Of a stretch of 64,000 nt of DNA, positions 9,486 to 22,504 are shown piece by piece. Made by a program: the position numbers and the translations under genes. Numbering within the stretch: the first letter of the stretch is position 1; every line of letters starts with the position of its first letter. The stretch comes from Incurvaria masculella (Eukaryota > Arthropoda > Insecta > Lepidoptera > Incurvariidae). The DNA lies in the NCBI GenBank assembly GCA_946894095.1, contig OX335646.2:19958077-20022076 (forward strand), read 5' to 3'. Under the pieces are notes generated by a model, which did no database searches, was not told the origin of the DNA, and was given only the letters and a program-made list of their open reading frames with translations.

Positions 9486-11572
9486 TAACCCTATAACATG
9501 TTTGGCTTGCTTTGTTTTTCAATGATTACAATACCAAAAAGTCCGAGTCATACAACCATAATAATTTATTCATAATGATATATGGCCAAGTTTTAAGCCT
9601 CCCTCGAAAATAGTACAGTCAATGCCAGCAGAAGCGCGGCGCCGAGCGTCGCGTCAGCGCTGTGTCGACGCGAGACGGCGACGGCGCGCGGCGTCGGCGT
9701 CGCATCGCTTTAGCCACCTCTCCCCCCCCTTCGGTCCAATTAGGCTGTGAGCTCAAGTTATTTGCAGAAATAACTCTACCTCCTCGTCTAGTTTAAACGC
9801 TACGAAGCCGGAAATACGTTCGTCCGTTGCGTTACTGACAGCTTATCTTGTTAGAGCTCGTGGAAATCGGACCGGTTTCAAATAAGAGTTGCATTATACT
9901 GATTTTGTTAGGTAAACCATTCTAAGTACAAAGTTTGCCTGCATTGCACGGGTTTTGTTACTAACCGAGACTTACTCCATTCAATCAGCTTGAGTAAAGT
10001 CTACTGGCCTACGTTTGCTTGTATTGAATTTGTTTTAAATGACTGTGTGCAAAAAAAAAAAAATTCAAAAATGTTGCAAACGACCCGACGGTGATTTTTT
10101 ATAATGATGGAGAAGCCCACAAACTGCAGGAAAATACTTTCCAGAAACCTTCAATTATACCCGGTGTATTGCACATTTTGTGTGTGCGTTATATGAAATA
10201 TTTCTGACTCATTAGGTCTACAATAAAAATACACATGTGCTTTATGTGGGAAAAATATGGCTTTTAGTTTTTACAACATAGCTGCGGTCATTTAAGTCTT
10301 GTAGCTGTTTTAATATTGTTTTGAGTTCTTACGAATATATACCACTGTATATACACTTTTGTACACACTTTATGTATTTGAAATGCTGCGATAAGCATTC
10401 ATAAATTGATGTTTTGTTAATTTCAGAAAATGGAAACAATATTGAAAAAAATAAATCTTTTTGAAATTCGAATAAAGATCTAATATGGTACTCCACAAGT
10501 ATAGAAACATTGAATTGATTATTTTTAATGTCCAATGTACCAGGAAAGTTAAAAGTTATCTCGTAGTTTGTGGTGCTAATTGCAGAGATTGTTGATGCAC
10601 ATATTTAAAAATCCTGCTTTTATCTCCTTGTCCTCGTATAAGGTCTTTCAATGATGGAGCGTTTTGACCTCCGCTAGAGTTCAAGTGTCGAATTCTATGT
10701 CTATTGAATATTAATGTCTATTGAATATTTTTCCGCTCAACACTGGCAGGTGCCCGTGGAGCCGACGGACCCAAATCTATTAAGGGAAACTCCAAGTAAA
10801 TTATCTAGCAAGCATCGTCCGAGCCTGCCTTCCCAAAACTTCATAAATTTGATTAAGCCTCATTCGCGCAGTTCACTAAGTCGGCCGTAGTTTATTTGCA
10901 GGTTTAGCGTCCGTCCGACTTATTCCTCAACTCCGAGACTGTTTATTTTGTGAAGCTGCATAGAGTTAACACTTTCATTAAAGTTCGAAGATTAATTTGC
11001 ACGTAGTCGAGCTTGGGCAACGTCTTGTTGCCTCGTTGACTCCTGCAATGGCGGGGACGCCTCGAAGTTATTCGATTGTAATAAAGACGGACGGCTTTAT
11101 GCAGAGACCAAGACACAGATCAGCAGTGGTGCAGATATTTTTTTTTTTTTTTTTTGGTGAAATTGTTTTTTAAAGTTACATTCATTCATGCCAAACTATT
11201 CTGTCAAATCGGAAATTTTTTGATAGAAAAAACAGGGAGGCAACGCAGCCAGCGTTTTGGTTACGGCGAGGGATTCCGCCGAACTGGACGAAATCTATTA
11301 TTTATTGTAGTTTTTAAGATAATTTACATCCTGAATTTTGTAAAACAACCAATTTATAATATTAAAATTAATTAATTCATTCATTCATTTGAAGTATGAT
11401 CGGGACTGTCCACATAAAAAAACTATTAATTTAAAAAAACGTTAACCATTAACCAGATCCTCATCCTTTTAAAGCAGCTATTCGAATAGTTAATCTTTGA
11501 GCCAGTCTGACAGTGTGATAGCAGTAATCTAGAAGGAATTAAATTAACTAGCCAGTGTTGCCAGCTTGTTTC
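9486..11572. other. No gene; two unique GC-richer blocks
   Basis: 9610-9730 is strongly CpG-rich (GGCGCCGAGCGTCGCGTCAG). 10750-11110 is unique, non-repetitive and rich in homeodomain-like words (TTTATTTGCAGG, GATTAAGCC, ATTAATTTGC), which would fit a regulatory element. The sequence between them is plain AT-rich DNA. No reading frame is convincing. Confidence 0.4.
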
Positions 11573-11927
11573 AGAGCCGGTAGTCTAAGTTGTCACCTAA
11601 ATTGGCGTTACGGCAAACCGATCGACTGGCGTTTTCAAATGTATGGAGAAATTGGAGAGCGCGCGCAGCGGGCGTTAAGCGAACTAACATTTGCGAGTCC
11701 GAGCTTGATTTGACAGCTTACTCAACGTTGCCGTAAATACGTCGACGTTGCCGTTTACGTCCACTCCGCGTTTTCATACAAATCGGAAGTCCGCGTTTGA
11801 CTTTGACAGATTGAAGAAGTAAAACTACAGAATATCTAGTAAAAACTTGTATGGAGTTTGGAGAAAACGCCAGTCGATCGGTTTGCCGTAAACGCCAATT
11901 TCGGTGAGAACTCAGACTGCCCACTCT
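11573..11927 (+). mobile_element. MITE-A, 355 bp with ~65-bp terminal inverted repeats
   Basis: The left end AGAGCCGGTAGTCTAAG to GGCAAACCGATCGACTGGCG is mirrored at the right by GAAAACGCCAGTCGATCGGT and CTCAGACTGCCCACTCT. A second copy at 54133-54486 differs at only about a dozen positions by eye; a diverged copy lies at 41010-41325 and a fragment at 38527-38625. No transposase is encoded and no clear target duplication is visible. Confidence 0.85.
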
Positions 11928-12939
11928 GGTTACTCTATCGAGGGTCTGCTAGGAAAAATGCAAAAGATTGAAATAGCTATTAGATTGCAATAACAACTAC
12001 CGGGTAAGCCTCAAGGAGCAATATCTTACAGCTTCCCATCTCTCATTTACATTTAAATTAAAATTGCTTCTAGGAAATGTAAAGTGGTCCATTCTTCTCT
12101 CTCTGTGCGTCGAGTTCGATCTATCAGTCACCTGTCAAAACACACTCCTCCGCTATTTATTCAGCGGATCAACTTACATAAAATTAACATAAAGGCGCTT
12201 ATCTTCAGGCAACTCCGTGTTTACAGGTGTCAGGGATTTGGCGATAAGATGAACGGATTTCCACAGCCTGCACCACAACATTAATCTTGAGACGAGAGTC
12301 TTAATGCGGTCTATCTAATTTTAAGATCGTAGTTTGTAAAAAAAAACTTTGGCATATTAAGTTTTCCTAAAATATCGGAACTTCCGACCTATTTTGCTAC
12401 TAGTAATTTTCCTATTATTCTTCGACTTCTATAAAAATATGGGTGATATCTCATTTCTATACTAATAGTTTTGAATTAAATCAGAAGTGTGATTCGTATA
12501 TGTTTTTTTCCCTCTGATTAATACTTTAGATATACAAACAAAAGTTATATAATATATATATAATGTATATACATATATAAGTTATGTAATGCACGAATGA
12601 TGGATACGATATGTATTTTTTCATTTTAAAGTTACGAACGTTTTACAACACCAATCAAACTGACAAATTACTATGGAATCTTAGTTTATCCGTTAATCTA
12701 GGTGAGCGATGACTTTGTAATAGTTAAATTAACAAAATCATACTACACTTAAATCGAGTGAGCCGCCATGAAAAACATAAATTGCTACTGCTCTCTAGGA
12801 AATTTCGTTGAGGAGATTGCCATTTATCTGGAGCCAAATTATCGGCGTCTTCTTTTAAAATTACGATGTGATTAAAGTTTTAATTACGGTGCCAAATAAG
12901 CCATGAAATCACTTGCGCATTCCGCCTCGGGGATAAGGC
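11928..12939. other. No gene recognised
   Basis: The sequence is AT-rich, with a TA-rich stretch at 12545-12590. A frame at 12084-12284 resembles no known protein. From about 12760 the sequence changes to less repetitive DNA. Confidence 0.4.
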
Positions 12940-13313
12940 TTGCGTGGGGTATTTTCAGATCCTACCAAACTAGGACAAGTAAATTGGAAACGCAATCTTA
13001 CCGGAGGGTACATAAAGGGCATTATTGGGTGGGAGGGCATAACAAACATAAACGTATATAGGGAGGCGAAAGGAATGTCTAAGTTTATACAGTGCTGGAA
13101 GGGATACCTCCATTATCGTGAATACTTGATGTCGAGCGCTTTTAATTGCCGGTATATCTTCTTAGGTCTTATTAATCGTCGTCCTCCCGCCTGGTGCTGC
13201 CGCTTGCTCCTTATCTCTGGGCCACGTCCCCCGCCGCGTCCTCCCTGCATCACAATGCAGCCTCATTATGTGGGGGATGCCGGGGGTGAATTATGCCGCG
13301 CCGACGGGATCCG
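12940..13313 (+). CDS. Candidate exon: open frame ending at a GTAAGT donor
   Basis: An open frame of 124 codons plus two bases runs from an ATG at 12940 to a consensus splice donor GTAAGT at 13314-13319; a later ATG at 13255 (context CACAATGC) would leave a 59-base coding piece. The last residues are MQPHYVGDAGGELCRADGI. The surrounding sequence is unique, and this is the longest open frame in the window outside transposons. I do not recognise the product. The N-terminal part lacks low-complexity bias, but nothing else supports coding, so it may equally be a GC-rich regulatory block with a chance donor. Confidence 0.25.
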
Positions 13314-14176
13314 GTAAGTGCCTGAGTGCCCACTCGAAGCTGCCGATTTGAATTGATAATTGAAATGTTTCGGAGTATCTCCGTCAGTAATTGTTATTTT
13401 AGGCAGGCGGGCCCGGAAGATCCTCGTAATGAAGATTTATCCCCGCGATGGAATTACAATTACATCGCCGTGACGGAAGAGGCGATTCGTGGCTAATAGA
13501 GTTTGAATTTAAATATTTTTTGTTTTTATTCTAGCAAAAACATGGTTCTTCCGGCGATAATAAGGTATTTAGTCTGTAGCAATAACAGGTAACATAGCGA
13601 CGATTTTGAAACTACCTATCTAAATAAGACAGTATAATCGTATTCAATAAAGTTGATGAAATTTAAATGTTCAAATTAGTGTATCTCAAAAAAAAAATAC
13701 CACTTTCACGATGTTGTCGTCCAAGCGCGGATTTCTCTTCAGACCGAATGGTCAATGCTTTCAGGAAACAGTCATACACAATACCGTTGTGGCATCGTAT
13801 TTTAAGGGCGGAAGACTACAACTTAAATGTAATGTATTAGTAAATGTATTAGACATTTGACGATTTGAGAAGTTATCTCATCGGGCAGATGTGTTCCATC
13901 TCCCTCTAACTCGCGGTAGTGGTACTTGAGTTGACGTCTCACTTCCGCACTTTGTTCATGTTGTAAGCACAGCGCGATATGGTAGGTCTATGACTTTAAT
14001 ACTATCAAGTTATAAATATTTCAACGACAAAACGTCGCCTGACACCGTCAACATGCTGCTGAATAGATCAGTTCCTAATAATGCATCAATGGCAAAGAAT
14101 ATATACACTACCCGTGAATCAATGGTTTAATATTAGCAATGGTCATAAATCAATCGATTTAAAATGGTAGTGGTAA

Positions 14177-14359
14177 CTAGGGCGGCTAGGGCGGCGGCGG
14201 CTAGGGCGGCGGCGGCTAGGGCGGCGGCGGCTAGGGCGGCGGCGGCTAGGGCGGCGGCGGCTAGGGCGGCGGCGGCTAGGGCGGCGGCGGCTAGGGCGGC
14301 GGCGGCTAGGGCGGCGGCGGCTAGGGCGGCGGCGGCTAGGGCGGCGGCGGCTAGGGCGG
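14177..14359 (+). repeat. Perfect 15-bp GC-rich minisatellite
   Basis: After one short unit (CTAGGGCGG, 14177-14185) come 11 identical units CTAGGGCGGCGGCGG (14186-14350) and a partial unit. The G-rich strand, with GGGCGGCGGCGG in each unit, could form quadruplexes. The Ala-rich open frames on both strands come only from the period being a multiple of three. Confidence 0.97.
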
Positions 14360-17300
14360 AGGCAGCTGACACCGCTCCATCACTGGGATTGTGTCGGCGC
14401 CGGCAACAGTGAACGATTTACAGCGACGGACGACGCTTCGCAGGCGCTTAATTGGGGAGGGGAGTTGGAGTGCTCCGGAAATTTATATATTTCTGCTTTC
14501 CTGGTAGAAAAAAAATACGCAAAAAAACACTTGTTTTATTATTATTTCTGCAACTGGCACACGTGTGTACATTTTATACCTGCTATATAAGTTTAAATTT
14601 CAATTTCAGGTTCTTTATTTCATCCATTAGATGTATTTCACTCACGGACTTTCAGCTTTAAATTCAATTCGCCCGAACGAAAAACTAAACTATGTTGACA
14701 TACACGGTGAAGATAGCTAGATATCACCAGCTAATTGAAACTGATATGAAAGCTAGTTTTTATTAATTTCTAACCAACATCTTGATCCAATTTCAAACAA
14801 CGTCTTCGTAATGTAACTACCTTTGCATGAATGTCATCGGAGTTCCCACAAACTCAATTTACCTGTATCTTTGAACTTATAAATTAAAATTTAGCCGTGC
14901 AAGGTAGGGTAGGTCCTGACATGGCATGCCCATATGGTTAGGCTACTTGATAATTGCATCTATTTAATAGATAAAACATAACATTATTTGAGGCTATCCA
15001 ACGACATTTACATTGATCTAGACCCAAAACTTTTCTGTTTTATTTCAATTACAATGAATATGTGATTAGATAACCTCAAATCAGTTAGGCTACTATCATA
15101 ATTACTACTTGGATTAGTCACGTATAATTTTAGTCCAGTTTAAAAAAAAATGGAACATAGTAAATATACTGCGGAATATTTTCACTTTGAATACCATTTG
15201 AGATCCCTTTATACAAGATTATCCTAGGACAACCGCCCCGTTCCATAATCCCGAAATTAGAAGCATTCGTCAGCTACAATCCTCCACCATCGATTTTATT
15301 CCAGAAGCCTGTCATAATTCCGGCGCTCTCATCGCGAGATGGATTCCTCAACGGCGTTTTATTTAAACAGGAGCGACAGACCGCCCCCTGATTGATCAGA
15401 TCGCCCCTCTCCGTCCCCCGTCACCCTTCGCCCGCCGCCATCGCTCCGCCGACCCGACTGAGAGGCGACCAGTAATTGAGAACATGACACGGCGATTCAT
15501 AAGATCCCGGGTTGTGGCATAGTAAAACGAGAGTTGTATGTTATCTTCATAGAACGGTACTGACCGCGTACGTGCGCGGGTTGAGAACGATGGTCGAAGC
15601 GGCCATGTGGTGGGTTAAGTGAATAGCCATCAATGTGCAGGTACAAAAAAAGACAAGACAGGACAAGATGATTATTGAGTTAAAACTTCATCAAATTAAG
15701 TCGTTTATAGAATTTTCACCGATGTTGGTGTCAGGTTCGGTTAGTCATTGGTTTATTGTATTGTTTATCATCCGTAAGCAGTACAGTGCACGCATTTTTT
15801 TCATATTTAATTTTGTGCATTACCTACATAGTTTAACAATCGCAGCGAAGAAGAACTGGCAAGAAAAGTTTCTGGACATTGTTTCAACGTCCGATGACTA
15901 AAGAATTTTTATGAAGTTTTTTGTGTACATAAAATGAGTGGCTTTTTCTATGTCATCTACCCATTCTATGTCATGTGCCGCCATCTTTCGGGTAACTTTC
16001 TATGAAGAAAACGTACTATTTTTGTCTTACTTTGGTAGAGACGATCATTGCTGCGGGCGCGTCGTCACTAGAGCCTTGAAATCGAGCTCGAAACATGCTC
16101 GCGTGTGTGGAGTATGCTTGTCTGTACATCAGAAAGCTGTGGACTGTGGTATATGGTGTGTGTGGTGTGTACGTCATCCGGAACAAGTAATAAATAAGTT
16201 GATTGGTATCCATAGCGCATAGCACGAATGCTGAATGAATGAAAACATTCTTTATTGTGCAAATTACATTAAAAACTATTTACAGAACAAATTAAATCTA
16301 ACAGAGCGAAACTGCATAAAGTTGGTGGCGATTTGTCAAACGCAAGATGAAGGCTAGATTTTATGTGAAATAATATTTTTTTGCTCTGAGGGGTAAGCTG
16401 TGTGAAGTGTGGTAAAATAAGATTGAATACGAAGAATTATGAACCAATCTGTTTTTTACACGTGTAAATCCATATATTATGCAACTCCATTAAATCCCAT
16501 AAGACACCATACAAACCAAAACAGAACCATACAACTTCAGCTCTCTTATTGGTGGAATATTTAACTTCTATAAACCATCTATCTAACGAAACTATCTAAA
16601 CTAAATTCTATCTATCTAACGTCAATCAGAATTGAAGAATTTAAATCAAGAAGTCGAAATTGAATGTACGGTGACCAATTTAATGATTTTTATTGATTGT
16701 GATTTATTTGACTATTTGTTATATTTTAATGAGCTACATGAAATCTTATGAATACAATATTGTCGTGCTGATCCCCATAGTTCAGATCGTAATGATTTTA
16801 GGCAGGTATAATTAAATCGTGTTAATAAACTTTGTTAAAATTATCAAAAATATTTTTTTTTGCATTTTTTGCGATTTTTGCATCTTGAGCCATATTTGTA
16901 TTACTTCAGTAAGGCACGCACACCCATTTAAGTGTTCAACTCATTTTGGAAACTTTGCGGCGAAAAGGGTCCGATGGTTTTCATTAAGACCCTTCTGGAT
17001 GGGTCCAGTGTATCAGCAATGTGCAGAGGCGCGTGTAACGCGTATGTTTCGCTCGATTGGCGATCGCAAGCACGAAGCTTTCTCGAAGTGGCTTTTCTCT
17101 GCAAACCTTTATGTTCAGAAGTCTTCAACGGACAATTTGTAAACTGTATCGGAAAACAATCTAACAAACACTATTCCAACTCGCCCACGTTGGAGTTTTG
17201 GCCAAAAAAGACAGTATTTTTCCCAGACTTCTCTCATATTAATCCCCTCTTTTTACCTTCAAGTAGTTTCGCGTGAAGTTAGTAAGCTAGGAAGTTGCGA

Positions 17301-17395
17301 GACAAATTTAGCTGTACGTTGGTAGAAAAAGAATCGAAATCGAATGAGTGGTTCTGCAGTTATGAGCCAACAGACCGACAGACAGCAAACTTTTT
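14360..17395. other. No gene recognised; unique block at 15180-15500 and LINE-tail remnants
   Basis: 15180-15500 is unique and GC-rich, with TTTTATTTAAACAGG and CTGATTGATCAGATCG, words like Hox and Exd/Pbx sites; it may be a regulatory element. 15835-15870 (AAGAAGAACTGGCAAGAAA) recurs at 42945-42960 and looks like a LINE 3' untranslated remnant. 16223-16262 (TGAATGAATG, TTTATTGTGC) could be a reversed LINE 3' end. Frames at 16819-17276 have no known match. Confidence 0.4.
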
Positions 17396-17895
17396 AACAG
17401 ACTTCAAAAAAGGAGGAGGTTATCAATTCCTCTGTATATATTTTTTATGTTTGTTACCTCATAACTTTTGCATTAGATTATTTTTTTTAATGATAGCTAG
17501 TGCTTTCCAAATGGTCCCATTTTAATTTGGTTAAGTTCTGACAATGATATCCATGAGAAAATCATAAAAGTCTTAAATTTGTATTAAGATGTTCGCGACA
17601 AATGGACGAATAACTCAATATAACGCCAGCCGATTTCGGTGATTCTTTTTTTATTGGAAATGACGTGTACAAATTAGTAAGTGTACTTCAGATTCACTAA
17701 AAATAAACAAATAAAAAAAAATTACTGGCACGCGCTGCGCCAATCAAGAGAACCTAACCTAATCTAACCTAACCTAACCTTGGCTGACACCGACTCAAAA
17801 AATAACAGAAATCGTAACTACAAAAATGAAAATCATTTTTTACTTTTTAGTGCATTTTCCTTGAAGTCGGTTATTTTTTTTGTTAATTTTTTTTA
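17396..17895 (+). mobile_element. R7 element, second copy, single arm
   Basis: It begins CAGACTTCAAAAAAGGAGGA and follows 1049-1404 closely through the core (GATATCCATGAGAAAATCAT, GAATAACTCAATATAACGCC). Instead of the left hairpin arm it passes straight into the loop in reverse (GGCACGCGCTGCGCCAATCA, then CCTAA units) and then the right arm, ending TTGAAGTCGGTTATTTTTTT. Confidence 0.8.
17751..17781 (-). repeat. (AACCT)6, telomere-type repeat in reverse
   Basis: Six AACCT units, one of them AATCT, are the reverse of the TTAGG block at 1521-1575. They lie at the same place of the R7 element but in opposite orientation relative to the right arm. Confidence 0.9.
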
Positions 17896-19782
17896 TGGGT
17901 ACTTGAGATATTTGATTTGACAAGTGGACGAATATTTTTTCACAGATTTCGTTAAAAAATATTTATGAAGCTGAGGTACCCGGCTCCGCTGGTGTCAATG
18001 TCGTTTTGGACTGATGTCGGGCTCAATTATATCCTGGATAAATAGTAACCCAAAGGCTAGTCGACGAAAATGTATCGACCTACCAAATTTGATCAAATAA
18101 TTTGGGGGGGGGGGGGGCATTTGCCCCCCTGCTTATCACTTTCGCCTTCGCTGAGACAGACGTCGTCAGGAATTTTAATAAATAATAATGTTCTGAATTT
18201 TAATTTGCACCTTAAATATATCGTAATTTACAAGTGGGTTGTTATAATCAATGCGTTCAATATTTTAATTAATAATCATAAAGATGGTATCCTAGTTTCA
18301 TAATATCGGGTAAGTCTTCAAATGTATTCGCCCGTTCAAGATACAAAGTAATTATTTCGTACAATCCAATACATCACATTGGCGGGTAGAGAGTATCTTG
18401 TCCCACCGCAGACGTCTGCACCGTACTGATAAGTCGTATCAACACTCGTGCCCCAACTTGAGGCAATTTAATTTGTTGCCTATTCCGACCCAGACGTCAC
18501 ACACACATACACACCCTCCCTCTCTCATACACACCTATGCTAAAACAATATTGATGATGACACAATTCCTCAATATGTTTTACATATTACGTAATAGAAA
18601 CTATAAAGAATTTGCTAAGTTACGTTATAAGAATAAACAAAAAAATAAGTGAAACTTAGCTCTAGCTGGATTTTTTCAATTAATTGAGTTGATAAATACT
18701 TAAATAAGTTTATTTCTTGATTAATAATTTTTAAATATTGGTCTTAGAAAATAAAAATATTTTTATTTTTCTTTGTGTATAGTTATTTTAGCAAATAAAA
18801 ATTGTCAAGATACATTTAAGATCCACAATTTTCAATGACCTAAGTTAGGCTGGAGGGCGACACAAAACCAGTCCAAAAACTTAAGTACGTCTCAAATGTC
18901 CACAATTTTTAAATCTCCTGGGACCAAAGTTCCATCATCCAAGAAGCCTTCTAGATATTTTGGAGGAAACTTGTGAACTTGCAAAAAAATTCACGGTTCT
19001 TAAGACAGTAACTACCCTATCAATTCCCCATACTGCGGGTGATAACTGTTTACATACTCCACCTGTTTTAATAAGGTTTTTAATGTATTCGTTTATGTGG
19101 ACGAAAACAAAGACAAAAAAAAAAATTATAGACCAGTGAAGTTTCTTTGCGAGTTCTTCTTCACTGGTTGATCGAATCCGCGGATCAATCAAATTGTGAC
19201 ATGACTTAGTGTAGTTTTACTACCAGAAGTTGAATAAATAAATAAATAAATTAATTCATTTACCTTTTAGATTGGAAATTATTGACTAATAAATATTGAA
19301 AAAAGTTGTATTTTTTAATGTCATTTAAAAAAAAAATACTATTAAATATTTAAATAAAAATACAAACAAGTTTTCCTAAGTGTTTTTTTTTTAAGACGAT
19401 TTCGCTAATTTAATGGCAATCGCCGTGCAAAATTGTGCATTTCAATCTTACAATTTTGCTTTCACCACTCTCCCGAAATCGCTCAATTAATTTTATGGAC
19501 AGTATATACTACTTACGTTTTATCCGAGAAACTCAAGAAATAGTAAACATAATTTAAATTTATTAAAAATTCCGAGAGTGTTTGAATCTGGCCGTTGCAC
19601 TTACTGAATTGTTTGAATGAAACATCTTTGTGTCGATTATTTAATAAATACGTTTCATGTGATCGTGACGTGATATATTGAAACAATTTCAGTTGTTAAT
19701 ACATATTTTCTAGAGAAAATACATTTTCATGAAGAATTATTCCTCCAGCCGTTGAATAGAGTACAGCAACCTACCTTCCGTC
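17896..19782. other. No gene; G-run and AT-rich sequence
   Basis: A run of 14 G lies at 18104-18117. GAGGTACCCGGCTCCGCT (17973-17990) recurs in altered form at 37900 and, reversed, at 40135, so it belongs to some dispersed element. ACCCTATCAATTCCCCATAC (19013) recurs at 56220. An (AAAT)n stretch at 19230-19255 may be the tail of a lost LINE. Confidence 0.4.
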
Positions 19783-19930
19783 GACATTCAAAAAATAAGA
19801 ACCAACCGATCCTCTAGATCCTTTATCTGTAGGGTCGGTAAACAATGGAATGAACTCTCTTTCGAGGTATTTCCCCCAAATTACGACCTTGGGTCCTTCA
19901 AACGTGGTGTGAAAAAACACCTGGCCGGCC
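19783..19930 (+). pseudogene. LINE reverse-transcriptase C-terminal fragment
   Basis: One frame reads SRSFICRVGKQWNEL, then FEVFPPNYDLGSFKRGVKKH, the conserved C-terminal end of insect LINE reverse transcriptases (a WNELP-like motif, then the FK-K-HL segment). It is followed by CCTGGCCGGCCGG. A similar fragment on the minus strand lies at 36380-36490, and a piece of the same end at 33050-33130. The remainder of the element is missing, as expected for a truncated and decayed copy. Confidence 0.6.
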
Positions 19931-22495
19931 GGCCCCCAGAATGTTCGAAAACCTATGGGCGTCGGTGGGCACCTATAGGTCCTGGCGTAAGCTATGTGCC
20001 GCGTTTAATATAAAAAAAGTAAAATTATGAGTATTCTGTAGTACTAGCGTCCGTAGCACGGTGAACGAACACTCATAAGCATCCGTTGGATTTCGGTTTT
20101 AACGTTACTAAATCTTTTTCAAAATCGATTTAATTTGATGCGTTGCAGAAAAAAGTGCCAGGTTTTTACAATCTTAGTTGTGATCTTGGCTAAAAGTACT
20201 GCAAAGTAAACGGAGATACTTGCTGCTGTGATTGTTGTGAAATAAATGAACGAACAAAAATTGTGAATACAACTTACTATTAATATTACGAATTAAGCAA
20301 AATATCAGGTTATCTTGTCCTAAATCAAAATAAGTTCCGTTTGCGAATTTATTTACTAAGAAACTTATCACGCACCGTGTTTGTTTTGTAAATTAGGTAT
20401 TTCTAGTTATTTTTTTAATAATAATATTGTGGAAGATCCATATTTATGTAATCTTATGTTTCTGACATACACGTAATTTATATATTAAACACGTAAAGTA
20501 AACATCTTGATTTCCTATATCTTTGACTTTTGTACTAAATTCGAAATTCGGGGAAATCTCCTTTTGAAATCGCTTTATTATCGAATTCTTAAGTCACCAT
20601 TGGGATAATGATATTTTATTGGTAGTGGATATAAAGCAGAAAGCTAGATGTTTATTCTTCGGTTTATTTTTAAAATGTATACTTTGCGAAGTTCCTGGGT
20701 CCATTTATTTTTATTACAAGGAAGATTTTATGATTTTTCTAATGCTGGCGGCCAGATTTTTATTTTTTCTTTCCTTATATTTTTACCAGGAAAGTTAATT
20801 GAAAAAAAAAACCTAATTGAAAAGGGAATAAGGAAATTTATGAAAATTGATTAAGACGTGAAGTTACAGAAACGCAATTTAACCTTGGGCATTCAATAGA
20901 TTATTCTCAATGCACGTATAATGAACTTACTTATTTCTAGAGAATCGAATGAGTAATCCTCGAATTATTCTCTAAAATATTGTTCAAAAATAAAGAAAAA
21001 TATCATTAAAAAGTCACAACACAATATTTTATACCTTCATAGATTTAACGACCAAAATAATAGTTCTTAGTAAATAACAATATATTAATGGAGAAGCATA
21101 TTTGCATATATTTATTCAAATTAAGGCCACGTCGCTAAATGGTGTACTTATGGATATGGGTTATTAGATATTGGTATATGAATATGCGAGAAATCGTTAA
21201 GGATGCGAGACTTCAACCAAACATGTTTGCAACGGCATGCCTACTGTTCGCGCAAGTAATATATAAGTCAATGGTTCGCGCTCTTGAAATGCCGCACCTT
21301 CTGACTTTACTCTCTACTGAATACATTCTACATTACGGTATCTTCATGGCTGTAATAAAGTGTTTTATTTAAATTAGTGTTGGCACCAGCACACCGCCAT
21401 TAGTTATTCTTATGACACTGTAATAAGCGCCATCGGAGTTGTAGGTGTAATCATCAGGCTTTTCTTATTAGAATTTATCGCGATACTCACTCTATTTTCG
21501 GCGCCAACTCGCCCATGTTTTTTTATTTGGAGAAAAATTGCTTCCATGTACTTTTAAGCTGATGATTAGATTAATGCTTGCTCTTCCTTTTTGTTCTTTA
21601 CATTAAACTTTTTAAACAACATTATTTGCTTTAGGTATACAATATAATGTGTAACTAAGTTCCGTTCATTTTTTGATAGTATTTCAATCTGAGAATAAAA
21701 AAAATACGAGAGGTGGCGTGGGACACCCCGAAGGAACGATTTTTCTTCCGCTATATATAATGTACACGCACAGACAGGGCCCTACCACGGATCACAGTTT
21801 TACAAGAAAATTCAATATCTATCATCATACAATATTTCTTCACCTCCACGCATACAATATGAAGAAATTCAGGGAGAAAAAAATGAAGAGAAACAAAATA
21901 CAACTGAATAGCAACAGGAACTGGAAACTGGCGAATTGTCTCGGTTTCAAGACAGAGGTCACCGGAAAAAAAATATCTCCTAACAATGTATGCTGCCCTG
22001 GTACTTTTGCCGAGACATCAATATTATGAAAAATCCATGGAAATTCAGGAGGATTCCAAAAATAAAACAAAAGCTACGTGATTCCCACAGATGGGGCGGC
22101 TTCAGCTTCAGATGTCAAAATTTTAAAAACATCTGCTAACAATTCATGTAGCCCTGGTACTTTCATCAAGGTAAAAAGTGTCGGTGTCTGTTTGATAGCA
22201 AAAATGTCGAGGACACAAAATTTTTCGTCTAGCCCTCATCCCCCAAACGCGCGACAACGATGTAGGATCAATATGCGAAGCTAGCGCCATCTAGTAGTAG
22301 GCAGGAGAATCATTTTATCGATTCAAATATAATCGAGAAATTCGTTGGCTGACGTTATTGTCGAGATAGCTGAGAATGTCACACCGAACATTTTTTCTGA
22401 TTATTTCTAAAATCTGATTGCAATGGTTCAAATCGATAAATACGATATAACGGTAATATCGAATCCATTGAATAAATTCAATTATCATCAGAAAA
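19931..22495. other. No gene; AT-rich, small repeats
   Basis: Mostly AT-rich DNA without recognisable elements. Two related phrases (CTAACAATGTATGCTGCCCT at 21981 and CTAACAATTCATGTAGCCCT at 22136), about 155 bases apart, suggest a local duplication. A CTCF-like motif lies at 22284-22293. The frame at 21673-22029 has no known match. Confidence 0.4.
22284..22293 (-). promoter_or_regulatory. CTCF-like motif (TAGATGGCGC)
   Basis: The minus strand reads CTACTAGATGGCGCTAGC. This agrees with the insect CTCF core as I recall it. Five further copies of TAGATGGCG occur in the window, far more than chance would give. Confidence 0.35.
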
Positions 22496-22504
22496 ATATT
22501 TCTT

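Noticed and set aside
14133..14412. Ala-rich open frames on both strands
   Set aside because: They follow entirely from a perfect 15-base repeat, a multiple of three without stops, and have no other coding support.
19230..19255. (AAAT)n tails at 19230, 30318 and 58589 as LINE insertions
   Set aside because: No LINE sequence is attached to these tails, so they remain simple repeats.
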